Below are positions 7,554 to 15,528 of a DNA stretch of 64,000 nucleotides, piece by piece. The notes below the pieces were generated by a model, which worked only from the letters and a program-made list of their open reading frames with translations, was not told where the DNA came from and made no database searches. The translations under genes were made by a program, and so were the position numbers. Source of the DNA: Bradyrhizobium yuanmingense (lineage in GTDB: Bacteria; Pseudomonadota; Alphaproteobacteria; Rhizobiales; Xanthobacteraceae); the NCBI RefSeq assembly GCF_029167105.1, contig NZ_JARFML010000012.1:62001-126000 (forward strand), in the 5' to 3' direction. Numbering within the stretch: the first letter of the stretch is position 1; each line of letters opens with the position of its first letter.

Positions 7554-10169
7554 TCAGAATTCGCTGCGGACGAGGCCGCGCAGCGTGTGACGGTCGTATC
7601 CCGGCGCGAACGCCCCCTCGTACGAGGCCTTGAACGATGTCGTGGTCGTCAGGTCCCACCGGATTTCGGCGCCGGCGAGCGCCACCGTGCGCGCGCGCTC
7701 GACGCCGGTGATCGCGAACGGAATGCCAGGTGCGCCTTCCAGCGCCGCCGTCGTGGTTGCCGCGCTGCCGGTAAACTCATGACGAACGGCAATGGTCGCG
7801 CCGAACTGTGCCGCGTGGCCGTTCGGCATCATCATCCGCTGGCTGCTGCGCAGGCCGACCGTGCCATAGCCGAGGTCGAAACTGCCGCCTCGCACCAGCT
7901 GATTCACCCCCGGCGCGCCGGCCTCTGACAGACTTCCCTGGCGTGTCGCGTACCAGTCAGCCTTGGCAAAGGGTTCGGCGACAAGACCCCATCCTGTCTG
8001 GAACGGCCGCGAGATGCCCAGCGAAGCGGCAAAGGTGTTTGCGCGCGAGGCGGCAGTTGCCGTCTCGCCGAGGAACGCGATCGTGCGCGAGGAGTCGAGC
8101 GCCGCAAAGGAATAGCTGATCGCCGATGCGAGATTGAAGCCGCCGGCTTCGCCGCGCGCGTAGATGCCGGCATGCCCGGCATTGGCCTCGATACGGTCGG
8201 CGCGGCCCGCCATGCGCAGCTGGCCGGTCGATGCGCCGACCGCAAGGCCTGCCGTAAAGCCCGGCATGTGCCAGAGGTCGGCGCCGAGCGCGGCGCCGGC
8301 GATGGTCGTATTGGTTCCGAAGGCAATGTCGCTCGCGGCCACCTTGTCCCAATTGCCATAGCCGCCAAACCAGACGCTCTGCATCGGCGCCGCGCGGCGG
8401 CGGTTCAGCGCCTTGCCGATCGGGTCCGTGGGCTCCGGCGCATAGGCAGACGCGGTCATCCGAACGGTCTCGCCGCGCGACTGCGTCCCGGCATTCCACA
8501 TGAAGCTCTGGAACATGTCGGCCTGATCCGCGACGAAGCGGCGTCCATCGGCGTGGATTTGACCGGCCAGATCGTCGAGGCCGGCCTTGATGCCCGGCGT
8601 ATTGAGCGCGGCAAGCGTGTTGATCGCGGTCGTCAGCGCTCCCGATGCGCCGCCGAGCTGGGCCTGGTCGAGTGCGCCGGCCACCGCAGTCTGGTTCGGC
8701 GTCAGCCCCGACAACGTTCCGAAGCCGCCGATCTGCTGCAGCAGGAAATAGACGTTGTTGGCATCGTAGCTGAGCTGCCCCGTGACCAGCGGGCTGCCGG
8801 AGCTTGTCAGCGCCGCGAAGGTGCCGCTGACACCGCCTGCCGCCGTGAGGATGGTGTACTGCGTGTTGGCGATAAAGCCTGCGCCGAGCGGCACGATCTG
8901 CACGGTGCCGCCGTTGAGCGTGGCGGTGCCCGTCGCTGCGATCCTGTCGGACTGGCCGGCGGGGTTGATCTCGACCTGAAAGGTCGAGCCGGCATTGAAG
9001 GCGACGTTGCCATTGACGTTGAGCGTCCCGATCGAGTTGCCGGGTGCGACCGTGCCGCCATTGTTGACGACGACTCCGCCCACCGTGCCGGTGCCGCCGA
9101 GATAGCCGCCATTGACGGTGACCACCGATGGCAATGTGCCATTCACGACCAGGCCGCCCGCGTCCACCGTCGTCGCGCCGTTGAAGGCGGTGGCGCCGGT
9201 CAGCGTCCAGACAGAGTTGCCGTCCTTCTTCAGTTGCTCGAACTCGTCATATTGCAGGCCCGGGGCGAGATTGCCGAGGTCGAACGAGGCGCTGCCGATG
9301 CTGCCGAAGTTCAGCGTGTCGGTACCGCTCCCGCCGCGAACATTCCCGGTGATCGTCGCCCCCGGAGCGAGGCCGAGCAAATCATCGCCGCCATTCAGCT
9401 CGATCGCTCCGCTGCCGCCGCCCGAGATGGTGCCGGAGTTGAAGATGGTGTCGCTGCCGGAAGAGCCCTGGATGGCGATGAAGAAGCCGCCGGAGATCGT
9501 GCCGCCATTGATGAGTGTATTCCCGCCGGCGATGAATTGCACGCCGGTATGGCCGCCGCCGATCGATCCGCTGTCATAGACGAGGACGACATTGCCGCTC
9601 GACGTCCCGCTGATCCGGAGTCCCGTCGTGTTTGCCCCGGTGCCGACCGCCGTCCCGCGAATGTTGACGAGATTGTCGTTCGAATTGTCGATGACGATGG
9701 CTGCTTCGGCATTGCCAGTACCCTCCGCGATCCCACCGACCGCGATCGTCACATTGTTGTGGGTCGATCCGTTGGAGAGCAGAACCGCTCCGCTGGAGGT
9801 CGAGGCTGTCGCCTGATTGTTGACGGTGATGTGCGAGCCGATGGTGCCGTCGAAAACGACCGCAGGTATGCCTGCGCCCGGCACCAGCGACGTCGCGGTG
9901 CCGTCACCGACATTCACGGTGACGTTGCTGCCGCCGGTGGCGTTGATGTGGTCGGTGTTGCCGAGGCCGGTGCAGGTTGCGACATCGCCCGAATTGAGCG
10001 CGCCGATCGTGCCGGTGCCAGCCACGGTGCAGGCGGCGCGCGCCGGGCTGGACGTCAGGACCGGGAAGGCCAGCACGAGGGGCGCCAGCGCGGTGGTGAC
10101 CAGCAGCTTGCGACGAAAGTTTGCGGCCGTGGCGGCGTGTTGCGCACAAACCGGTCTTGCAGGCGGCAT
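7554..10169 (-). CDS. Autotransporter with beta-barrel domain
   Basis: A type V secreted protein of 871 residues. An extended N-terminal signal (KLLVTTALAPLVLAFPVL, then SSPARA) leads into a Gly/Asn/Thr-rich beta-helical passenger (residues about 45-470). The passenger has the PATR-like element GGLVVNGTLPSVVTVNG and a GGSGTDTLNFG stretch. The last 270 or so residues form the outer-membrane barrel and end in Phe (LVRSEF), the usual BAM signal. I chose the ATG at 10169, with GAGGGG 8 bases upstream; ATGs at 10184 and 10175 are possible. The passenger function is unknown; adhesion is usual for such proteins. Confidence 0.88.
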   Translation of the reverse strand: MPPARPVCAQHAATAANFRRKLLVTTALAPLVLAFPVLTSSPARAACTVAGTGTIGALNSGDVATCTGLGNTDHINATGGSNVTVNVGDGTATSLVPGAGIPAVVFDGTIGSHITVNNQATASTSSGAVLLSNGSTHNNVTIAVGGIAEGTGNAEAAIVIDNSNDNLVNIRGTAVGTGANTTGLRISGTSSGNVVLVYDSGSIGGGHTGVQFIAGGNTLINGGTISGGFFIAIQGSSGSDTIFNSGTISGGGSGAIELNGGDDLLGLAPGATITGNVRGGSGTDTLNFGSIGSASFDLGNLAPGLQYDEFEQLKKDGNSVWTLTGATAFNGATTVDAGGLVVNGTLPSVVTVNGGYLGGTGTVGGVVVNNGGTVAPGNSIGTLNVNGNVAFNAGSTFQVEINPAGQSDRIAATGTATLNGGTVQIVPLGAGFIANTQYTILTAAGGVSGTFAALTSSGSPLVTGQLSYDANNVYFLLQQIGGFGTLSGLTPNQTAVAGALDQAQLGGASGALTTAINTLAALNTPGIKAGLDDLAGQIHADGRRFVADQADMFQSFMWNAGTQSRGETVRMTASAYAPEPTDPIGKALNRRRAAPMQSVWFGGYGNWDKVAASDIAFGTNTTIAGAALGADLWHMPGFTAGLAVGASTGQLRMAGRADRIEANAGHAGIYARGEAGGFNLASAISYSFAALDSSRTIAFLGETATAASRANTFAASLGISRPFQTGWGLVAEPFAKADWYATRQGSLSEAGAPGVNQLVRGGSFDLGYGTVGLRSSQRMMMPNGHAAQFGATIAVRHEFTGSAATTTAALEGAPGIPFAITGVERARTVALAGAEIRWDLTTTTSFKASYEGAFAPGYDRHTLRGLVRSEF

Positions 10170-10420
10170 CGACATTCCCCTCATTGCAGCCCATTGCTAG
10201 CGCGAGCGCCCTCATGCTTCTTGGCCTTAGGCGAAATGCCTTATGGCGAAAGCCGCAAGATGCCGGTTTGCTTCGGCCCTGTTGCTGGGGCGCCACGGAC
10301 CAAAGCGTCAGCGAGAGCTGCCATGGTTCCTGACCCGTTTTCACGTTTTGTTGTTGAAGCAGAACCTTCCTGCGCCTCATTGATTGAGGAGCTTTTGAAT
10401 GAACCCGGAAGGATCTGGAC

Positions 10421-10756
10421 ATGCGAACAGAGCGGATCGCGCTAGGTGTGGCGCTTGCGGTCGGCGGCATCGTGGCGCAGAGCGCTGCATCCGCGCAGGA
10501 ATACCGCGGCACGATGGAACAACAGATGGCCTGCACACCCGATGTGTGGCGCCTGTGTAGCGATCAGATTCCCGATGTGAACCGCATCGTCGCCTGCTTG
10601 CAGCAGAACACGCCGCAGCTTTCGAGCGGCTGCCGTGCGGTGTTCCAATCCAGCAACCAGGTGCCGCCGCAGCAGGTGCCGCGCAATCGCGCCGCCCCGC
10701 CGCCACGCTACATTGCTCCGCCGCCTCCACAGCGGCCTTACGACGAGGATGAATAG
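10421..10756 (+). CDS. Secreted Cys-rich-repeat protein
   Basis: A 111-residue exported protein with signal peptide (MRTERIALGVALAVGG, cleavage after SASA). The short domain CTPDVWRLCSDQIPDVNRI, CLQQN, LSSGC resembles one cysteine-rich Golgi-type repeat (C.pD..rlC....d..ri..CL), a motif common in small rhizobial periplasmic proteins. The tail is Pro/Arg-rich (RNRAAPPPRYIAPPPPQRPY) and acidic at the end. AAGGA lies 7 bases before the ATG. It is divergent from the autotransporter across about 250 bp in which I see no other gene. Function unknown. Confidence 0.8.
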   Translation: MRTERIALGVALAVGGIVAQSAASAQEYRGTMEQQMACTPDVWRLCSDQIPDVNRIVACLQQNTPQLSSGCRAVFQSSNQVPPQQVPRNRAAPPPRYIAPPPPQRPYDEDE

Positions 10757-10762
10757 CGCCGC

Positions 10763-11230
10763 TTAGGGCCTGTGCTCGCAGACGTCGACCCATTCGGCGG
10801 CCGTGAGCTCGGCCATCCGCTCCGGCGTGATGCGCACTGCGCTGTGGGTCGAGCCGGCCGCCGGGACCACGACGTCGAACGCCTTCAGCGAGACGTCGCA
10901 ATAGACCGGCAGCGGCGACTTCAGCCCGAACGGGCAGACGCCGCCGACCTCGTGGCCGGTGATCTCGGCGACCTCCTCCAGCCCCAGCATCTTCGGCTTG
11001 CCGCCGAATTGCGCCTTGACCTTCTTGTTGTCCATGCGCGAGGTGCCGCTCGCCACGATCAGGATCACGCGTTCGCCGATCCGCAACGACAGTGTCTTGG
11101 CGATCATTCCGGGCTTGACGCCATAGGCTTCGGCCGCCAGCGCCACGGTCGCGGAGCTGATCGGGGATTCGATGACGGAGATGTCGGGGGCTTTCTCGGC
11201 GAAGAAGGCGCGAACGGATTCCAGGCTCAT
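10763..11230 (-). CDS. YbaK/EbsC family aminoacyl-tRNA deacylase
   Basis: A 155-residue protein of the INS/YbaK superfamily, which hydrolyses mischarged aminoacyl-tRNA (for example Cys-tRNAPro) in trans. Family marks: GVKPGMIAKTLSLRIGER with the catalytic-site Lys, SGTSRMDNKKVKAQFGG, and GHEVGGVCPFGLKSPLPVYCD, the conserved GG.cPfG loop. The length is standard. It lies 41 bp downstream of the haloacid dehalogenase gene on the same strand, so the two may be co-transcribed. The exact tRNA substrate cannot be told from sequence alone. Confidence 0.9.
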   Translation of the reverse strand: MSLESVRAFFAEKAPDISVIESPISSATVALAAEAYGVKPGMIAKTLSLRIGERVILIVASGTSRMDNKKVKAQFGGKPKMLGLEEVAEITGHEVGGVCPFGLKSPLPVYCDVSLKAFDVVVPAAGSTHSAVRITPERMAELTAAEWVDVCEHRP

Positions 11231-11271
11231 TCCGGGCAGCTCATTCCAATCTTACAGGCGGGCGACGACCC

Positions 11272-12003
11272 CTAAGCGATTCCCGGCAGCTCGGAGAGGG
11301 CGCGGACGCGATGATCCGGCTCAAAGCCGAGCTCGTCCATCTGGGTGCGGATCGCCTTGAACATGGTGAGCGGTGCCACGAGTTCATTCTCGACGCAAGC
11401 CAGCGCCATCGCTTCGGGCGTCACCCGCTCGATCCAGGCAACCTTCAGTCCGAACGACTTTGCCCCGGCGGCGTCCCATGGATTGGAGGAGACGAACAGA
11501 ACCTCATCAGGCGCGGTGCCGAGCACCTCGCCGATCAGCTCATAGGCCTGTGGGCTCGGCTTGAAGACCTTCTTCGCGTCGACGCTGATCGTGGCATCGA
11601 GCAGGGCATCGAGGCCGGAATTGCGCACCAGCGCATGGAGCATGTCCGGGCTGCCGTTGGAGAGGATGGCGAGCTTGCGTGGTCTCAGGGCCGCAAGCGT
11701 TTCCGCCGCATCCGGATAGAGATCGAGATGCAGATACTTCTCGATGACGCGCTCGAAGGCCTCGCTCTCATAGGCGAGCCCGAGCACACGCAGCGTATAG
11801 GCGAGGGAATCGCGCGTGACCGCGTCAAAATCCTGGTAAGCTTGCATCAGCGAGCGCAGCCAGGTGTATTCGAGCTGCTTGATGCGCCAGACCTGCGTGA
11901 TGATCGCGCCATAGCCCGGAAACGCATCCTCGGTGACGTCGGCGACCGACTGGATGTCGTAAAGCGTGCCATAGGCGTCGAAGACGACGGCTTTGATGGG
12001 CAT
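11272..12003 (-). CDS. Haloacid dehalogenase, type II
   Basis: A 243-residue HAD hydrolase of the L-2-haloacid dehalogenase type, converting 2-haloacids to 2-hydroxyacids with inversion. Motif I FDAYGTLYD places the nucleophile at Asp9, LSNGSPDML is motif II, KVFKPSPQAYE holds the motif III Lys, and SSNPWDAAGAK is the family's motif IV. The helical cap with the WLRSLM segment is present. It is cytosolic. The YbaK gene follows on the same strand. Related dehalogenases differ in substrate range, so a physiological halogenated substrate is only inferred. Confidence 0.9.
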   Translation of the reverse strand: MPIKAVVFDAYGTLYDIQSVADVTEDAFPGYGAIITQVWRIKQLEYTWLRSLMQAYQDFDAVTRDSLAYTLRVLGLAYESEAFERVIEKYLHLDLYPDAAETLAALRPRKLAILSNGSPDMLHALVRNSGLDALLDATISVDAKKVFKPSPQAYELIGEVLGTAPDEVLFVSSNPWDAAGAKSFGLKVAWIERVTPEAMALACVENELVAPLTMFKAIRTQMDELGFEPDHRVRALSELPGIA

Positions 12004-12162
12004 CGGCTGTCCTTTCAGGCCGTTGTGCTCACAGGAACTCCGATTGGGGAGTGCGCATCATCGTCAGCTTACCAGAGCAAAGCCGACGTCTGCGACTGCA
12101 AAGGACCGGCGGCCTGTGACCCAAGGCGATCCATGGGCGCGAGAAGTGCGGCAGCACGAAGC

Positions 12163-13059
12163 TCACGCAAGGTACGGATTGTCTCCAAGACATTCGATCA
12201 GCAATTCTGTCAGGACTCGCACTTTCCGTGAGGGGTGCTGGCCCGGCGGACGGACAACGTATGCGCCCGCCGACGGCGGTGGATGGTGTGTCATGATTGG
12301 AACAAGGTCGCCGGAGGCCACGAAGTCGTTGATGACGCAATCGGGAAGCCAGGCGATGCCGAGTCCTGCTGCCGCAGCCACGGCGAGAGCGGTGCCGTTG
12401 TCCGCCTTAAAGCGCCCTTGCGGGTGGATCGTGACGATCTTGTCGCCGTCCATCAATTGCCAGGATTCTGTTCCCTGCATCAGGGCTTCGTGGGCGATGA
12501 GCTCGTCCAATGTCTCCGGAGCGCCGTGCGTTTTGATATAGCCGGGGCTCGCGACAAGCTTGCCGGAGATCGGCCCAACGCGCTTGGCGATCAGATTGGA
12601 GTCCGGGAGATAGCCTACCCGGATGGCGCAATCAAATCCCTCAGTGATGAGATCGACGAAGCGATCACTATAGGCGGCATGGACGTGAAGTTGCGGGTGG
12701 CGTCGCGCCATTTCCGCGAGTACGGGAGCGAAATGGGTCGGCCCGAAAGAAAGCGGCACGGCAATTCGCAAACGGCCGCGAAGTTCGCCGGCGGGCAGGA
12801 TCGTTTCCTTGGCTGCCTCGATCTCGGCGCGCACTTTGGCTGCATGATCTCGAAACGTGATCCCAGCTTCTGTGAGAGCAGCGCCACGGGTCGTTCGTGC
12901 AAGCAGCTGGACGCCCAGTTCGGCTTCGAGCCGGAACAGCCGACGGCTGACGATCGACTTCGAGACGCCGAGTCGACGAGCGCCGGCCGAAACGCCGCCA
13001 GCATCAGCAACTTCGACGAATGCAATCAGGTCTTCGACGTCCAATTCGGCGTTCCCCAT
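12163..13059 (-). CDS. LysR family transcriptional regulator
   Basis: A 298-residue LysR regulator. The helix-turn-helix is VSAGARRLGVSKSIVSRRLFRLEAELG, and the effector domain contains VDLITEGFDCAIRVGYLPDSNLIAKR, much like the regulator next to pirin. The ATG at 13059 fits the family start (MGNAELDVEDLIAFVEVAD); the frame stays open further upstream but into the divergent gene. It is separated by 135 bp from the YcaC-like hydrolase reading the other way, its probable target. Amino-acid usage and length are normal. Confidence 0.9.
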   Translation of the reverse strand: MGNAELDVEDLIAFVEVADAGGVSAGARRLGVSKSIVSRRLFRLEAELGVQLLARTTRGAALTEAGITFRDHAAKVRAEIEAAKETILPAGELRGRLRIAVPLSFGPTHFAPVLAEMARRHPQLHVHAAYSDRFVDLITEGFDCAIRVGYLPDSNLIAKRVGPISGKLVASPGYIKTHGAPETLDELIAHEALMQGTESWQLMDGDKIVTIHPQGRFKADNGTALAVAAAAGLGIAWLPDCVINDFVASGDLVPIMTHHPPPSAGAYVVRPPGQHPSRKVRVLTELLIECLGDNPYLA

Positions 13060-13194
13060 TCTGCGACACAGCTTGGCACAATAGATCGCTATCGTATCGC
13101 AAACGGCAATGACAGTGTTCGTGCTCTCAGGTTGCGCGGCAGTTCGGCGCACGCCTCCCGCAAACCACTCACAACCACAGCAAAGGATCTGTCG

Positions 13195-13842
13195 ATGAGC
13201 TTTCGTAATGGGCTTGCTTCGCTTCTTCGTCCCCAAGACTCGGTACTTGTTTTGATCGACCACCAGCCTTACCAACTCGCGAACGTGAACAGCCACGAAC
13301 CGCAGATGGTGATCAACAACACCGCGGGTTTGGCAAAAGCCGCCAAGGCATTCGGCGTTCCGACCATCCTGACGACCGTCATCGCAGAGCGCGGCGGTCT
13401 GCTCTTTCCCCAGATCACCGATGTATTCCCTGGACAGGAGGTCATCGACCGGACCTTGATCAACACCTGGGAGGACCGGAAGGTGGTGGACGCGGTCAAG
13501 GCGACGGGCCGCAAGCAGCTGATCATCGCTGGACTGTGGACCGAGGTGTGCGTCGCGATGCCGACGATTCAGGCTCTCGGTGAGGGCTGGGATGTCACTG
13601 TCATCACCGATGCGTGCGGAGCCGTTTCGGTCGAGGCCCACCAGGTCGCCATCCAGCGCATGATCGCGGCCGGCGCTAACATGATGACCTGGATGGCGTT
13701 GGCGGCCGAATGGCAGCGCGACTGGGCCCGGACCGAACAGGCCGTCAAGCTGACGGAAGTGATTACGCAGCACGCCGGCGGTAGTGGCATTGCGTTTCTG
13801 TGGGAGCAGCAGCTGCTCAACACGCCCGTGCCGACCGCTTAG
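13195..13842 (+). CDS. YcaC-like isochorismatase-family hydrolase
   Basis: A 215-residue cysteine hydrolase of the isochorismatase superfamily, closest in layout to YcaC. Asp22 (VLIDHQPYQ) and Cys119 (AGLWTEVCVAMPT) are the catalytic Asp and Cys, preceded by a non-proline cis-peptide region (GLWTE). The C-terminal extension with MMTWMALAAEWQRDW is typical of YcaC octamers. Substrates of YcaC proteins are unsettled. GGATC 6-7 bases upstream is a modest ribosome site. Divergence from a LysR regulator suggests induction by a small molecule. Confidence 0.88.
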   Translation: MSFRNGLASLLRPQDSVLVLIDHQPYQLANVNSHEPQMVINNTAGLAKAAKAFGVPTILTTVIAERGGLLFPQITDVFPGQEVIDRTLINTWEDRKVVDAVKATGRKQLIIAGLWTEVCVAMPTIQALGEGWDVTVITDACGAVSVEAHQVAIQRMIAAGANMMTWMALAAEWQRDWARTEQAVKLTEVITQHAGGSGIAFLWEQQLLNTPVPTA

Positions 13843-13943
13843 AGAGATCGAACCGCGGATGACGAGAAACCCGAACGATGATGAGTTGCGCCACCGCGCT
13901 GCAATCGGCGGCGGAGCAGACCTCGGACGACGAGCTGCGCAAG

Positions 13944-14069
13944 CTAGAGCGGAATGAAACGAGGCTTCATCGTTCCAATGACGGAGGTGCGCTCCCTCTC
14001 CCGCTTGCAAGCGGGAGAGGCTGCACCGAGCCAGCGGCAATCGATTCGACCTAAAGCATTCCGCTCTAG
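13944..14069. repeat. Nested palindromic intergenic element
   Basis: Outer arms CTAGAGCGGAATG (13944-13956) and CATTCCGCTCTAG (14057-14069) are perfect 13-bp inverted repeats. Inside lies a perfect 26-bp palindrome, CCTCTCCCGCTTG / CAAGCGGGAGAGG (13995-14020). The element lies between the convergent YcaC-like and HxlR genes and overlaps the last bases of the HxlR gene. The inner part resembles sequence at 38150-38290. It could form a cruciform or a two-way terminator. Confidence 0.65.
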
Positions 14070-14512
14070 CCGGTCGGCTGACGTCCTGGCCGCGTCCAGG
14101 TCGCCCGCTCTGCGAACACCCGGCTGACCTCCGCCATGTGCTCGGTGCCCCAGGTGCAGAGCGGCACCAGCGCTTCGGCGAGGCTCTGGCCCAGAGGCGT
14201 GAGGCTATAGTCCACCCGCGGCGGCACCTCCTTGTAGTCGGTCCGCTTCACCAGGCCATCGGCCTCAAGTTCCTTGAGCTGCTGGATCAGCACCTTGTCG
14301 CTGACGTCACGGATGGCGCGCCGAAGCTCGCCGTAACGGGTCGGCCCGTCCTGGGCCACGAAGTACAGGATCAGCGGCTTCCACTTGCCCGAGACGACCC
14401 GCAGGGTCGCATCCAGGCCGCACGTGAAGCCGGGCAGGTTCGGCGTGCAACGCTGGACGTCTGCTTGAGCTTGCGCCGGCGTTGAGATGAGGTCTGAACG
14501 ATCTGTCGACAT
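14066..14512 (-). CDS. HxlR family transcriptional regulator
   Basis: A 148-residue winged-helix regulator of the HxlR type. It contains CGLDATLRVVSGKWKPLILYFV (family start with a conserved Cys and Trp), RYGELRRAIRDVSDKVLIQQLKELEADGLVKR and VDYSLTPLGQSL. Members often sense electrophiles or oxidants through the N-terminal Cys. ATG 14512 is preferred; an in-frame ATG at 14539 would run into the operator-like repeats. It is divergent from an SDR gene 86 bp away, its probable target. Confidence 0.9.
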   Translation of the reverse strand: MSTDRSDLISTPAQAQADVQRCTPNLPGFTCGLDATLRVVSGKWKPLILYFVAQDGPTRYGELRRAIRDVSDKVLIQQLKELEADGLVKRTDYKEVPPRVDYSLTPLGQSLAEALVPLCTWGTEHMAEVSRVFAERATWTRPGRQPTG

Positions 14513-14531
14513 TTTTTGGACACTTACCAAA

Positions 14532-14559
14532 AGGTGCATACTTGTCGATAGGTGGGTAC
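14532..14559. promoter_or_regulatory. Candidate HxlR operator (direct repeats)
   Basis: AGGTGCATAC (14532-14541) and AGGTGGGTAC (14550-14559) are near-identical 10-mers spaced 18 bp start to start. They lie in the gap between the divergent HxlR and SDR genes. The spacing would place two half-sites on nearly the same face of the helix. This is inferred from position and repeat only. Confidence 0.4.
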
Positions 14560-14598
14560 GCCGCCAGCTCAGTGCAACCTCAATGAAGGGAGCACATC

Positions 14599-15333
14599 AT
14601 GAGCAGACTACAAGGCAAGACGGCGGTGGTGACGGGCGGTGGAACGGGCATCGGGCTTGGAGCCGCCAAACGGTTCGTCGATGAAGGCGCGTTCGTCTAC
14701 ATTTTCGGGCGGCGGCAGGAGCAGCTCGACGCTGCGCTCGCGCAGCTGGGGTCCTCGGCGCGCGCCGTCAGGGGATCGGTCACCGATCTGTCCGACCTCG
14801 ACAGGCTGTATGCGACGGTGAAAGACGAACGCGGCAACGTCGACGTCCTGTTCGCCAATGCGGGGACCGGCGCATTTGCGCCGCTCGGCCAGATCACGGT
14901 CGAGCATTACGATCAGATCTTCGACGTCAACGTGAGGGGGCTGGTGTTCACCGTGCAGAAAGCCCTGCCGCTGATGCGCAGGGGATCGTCGATCATCCTG
15001 ACCGGCTCGAGCACGGGCGTGATGGGAACGCCGCAATTCAGCATCTACAGCGCGACCAAGGCGGCGATCCGCAATCTGGCGCGCAGCTGGGCGCTGGACC
15101 TGCGCGGCACGGGCATCCGCGTCAACGTGCTGTCGCCGGGGCCGACCAAGACGGAGCTGGCGCTGGAGGTCGTGGGCGAGGAAGCCTTCGACGCGCTCGG
15201 CAGCTCGACGCCCATCGGGCGCGTCGGCGACCCCAGCGAGACGGGCGCGGTGGCCGCGTTCCTGGCGTCCTCGGACAGCAGCTACATGACCGGCGGCGAG
15301 GTCTTCGTCGACGGCGGCTTGGCGCAGGTCTGA
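14599..15333 (+). CDS. Short-chain dehydrogenase/reductase
   Basis: A 244-residue classical SDR. The cofactor loop TGGGTGIG (residues 12-19), NAG motif (LFANAGTG), catalytic Ser (ILTGSSTG) and YSATK (Tyr, Lys) are all present, as is the C-terminal MTGGEVFVDGG. The GRRQEQ after strand 2 suggests NADP(H) preference because of the paired Arg. It is cytosolic. GAAGGGAG lies 7-8 bases before the ATG. The HxlR regulator reads away from it. The substrate is unknown; redox detoxification fits the regulator type. Confidence 0.92.
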   Translation: MSRLQGKTAVVTGGGTGIGLGAAKRFVDEGAFVYIFGRRQEQLDAALAQLGSSARAVRGSVTDLSDLDRLYATVKDERGNVDVLFANAGTGAFAPLGQITVEHYDQIFDVNVRGLVFTVQKALPLMRRGSSIILTGSSTGVMGTPQFSIYSATKAAIRNLARSWALDLRGTGIRVNVLSPGPTKTELALEVVGEEAFDALGSSTPIGRVGDPSETGAVAAFLASSDSSYMTGGEVFVDGGLAQV

Positions 15334-15352
15334 GCCGCGCGCACGTGAGGCT

Positions 15353-15381
15353 GAGGGCTTCGACCGCGGATCGAAGCCCTC
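15353..15381 (+). terminator. Hairpin terminator after the SDR gene
   Basis: GAGGGCTTCGA and TCGAAGCCCTC are perfect 11-bp arms around a 7-base loop, 20 bp after the SDR stop. The run of T is weak. The same core (TTCGA...CGAAGCCCTC) appears in the hairpins at 18805 and 26779. Confidence 0.6.
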
Positions 15382-15528
15382 AATGCTCTGATTCAAACGG
15401 TTGGTGCGACAGGCGTCAGCGTCCTCTGTCGACGTCTGTCGGAGCCTTGACCCAGATCAAAGGTCGGACGGTGCGAAAAAATAGCTTTTTGGGGCCCCGC
15501 ATGCCTGACACAAACCCGTCCCGGACCG

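Noticed and set aside
8172..10445. Long open frame of about 757 codons on the plus strand opposite the autotransporter
   Set aside because: It is the mirror of a GC-rich, repetitive coding region, with no domain and Arg/Ala-heavy composition. The minus-strand gene has signal, passenger and barrel.
13861..13959. 32-codon frame MTRNPNDDELRHR... after the YcaC-like gene
   Set aside because: No clear ribosome site and it runs into the palindromic element; random in GC-rich DNA.
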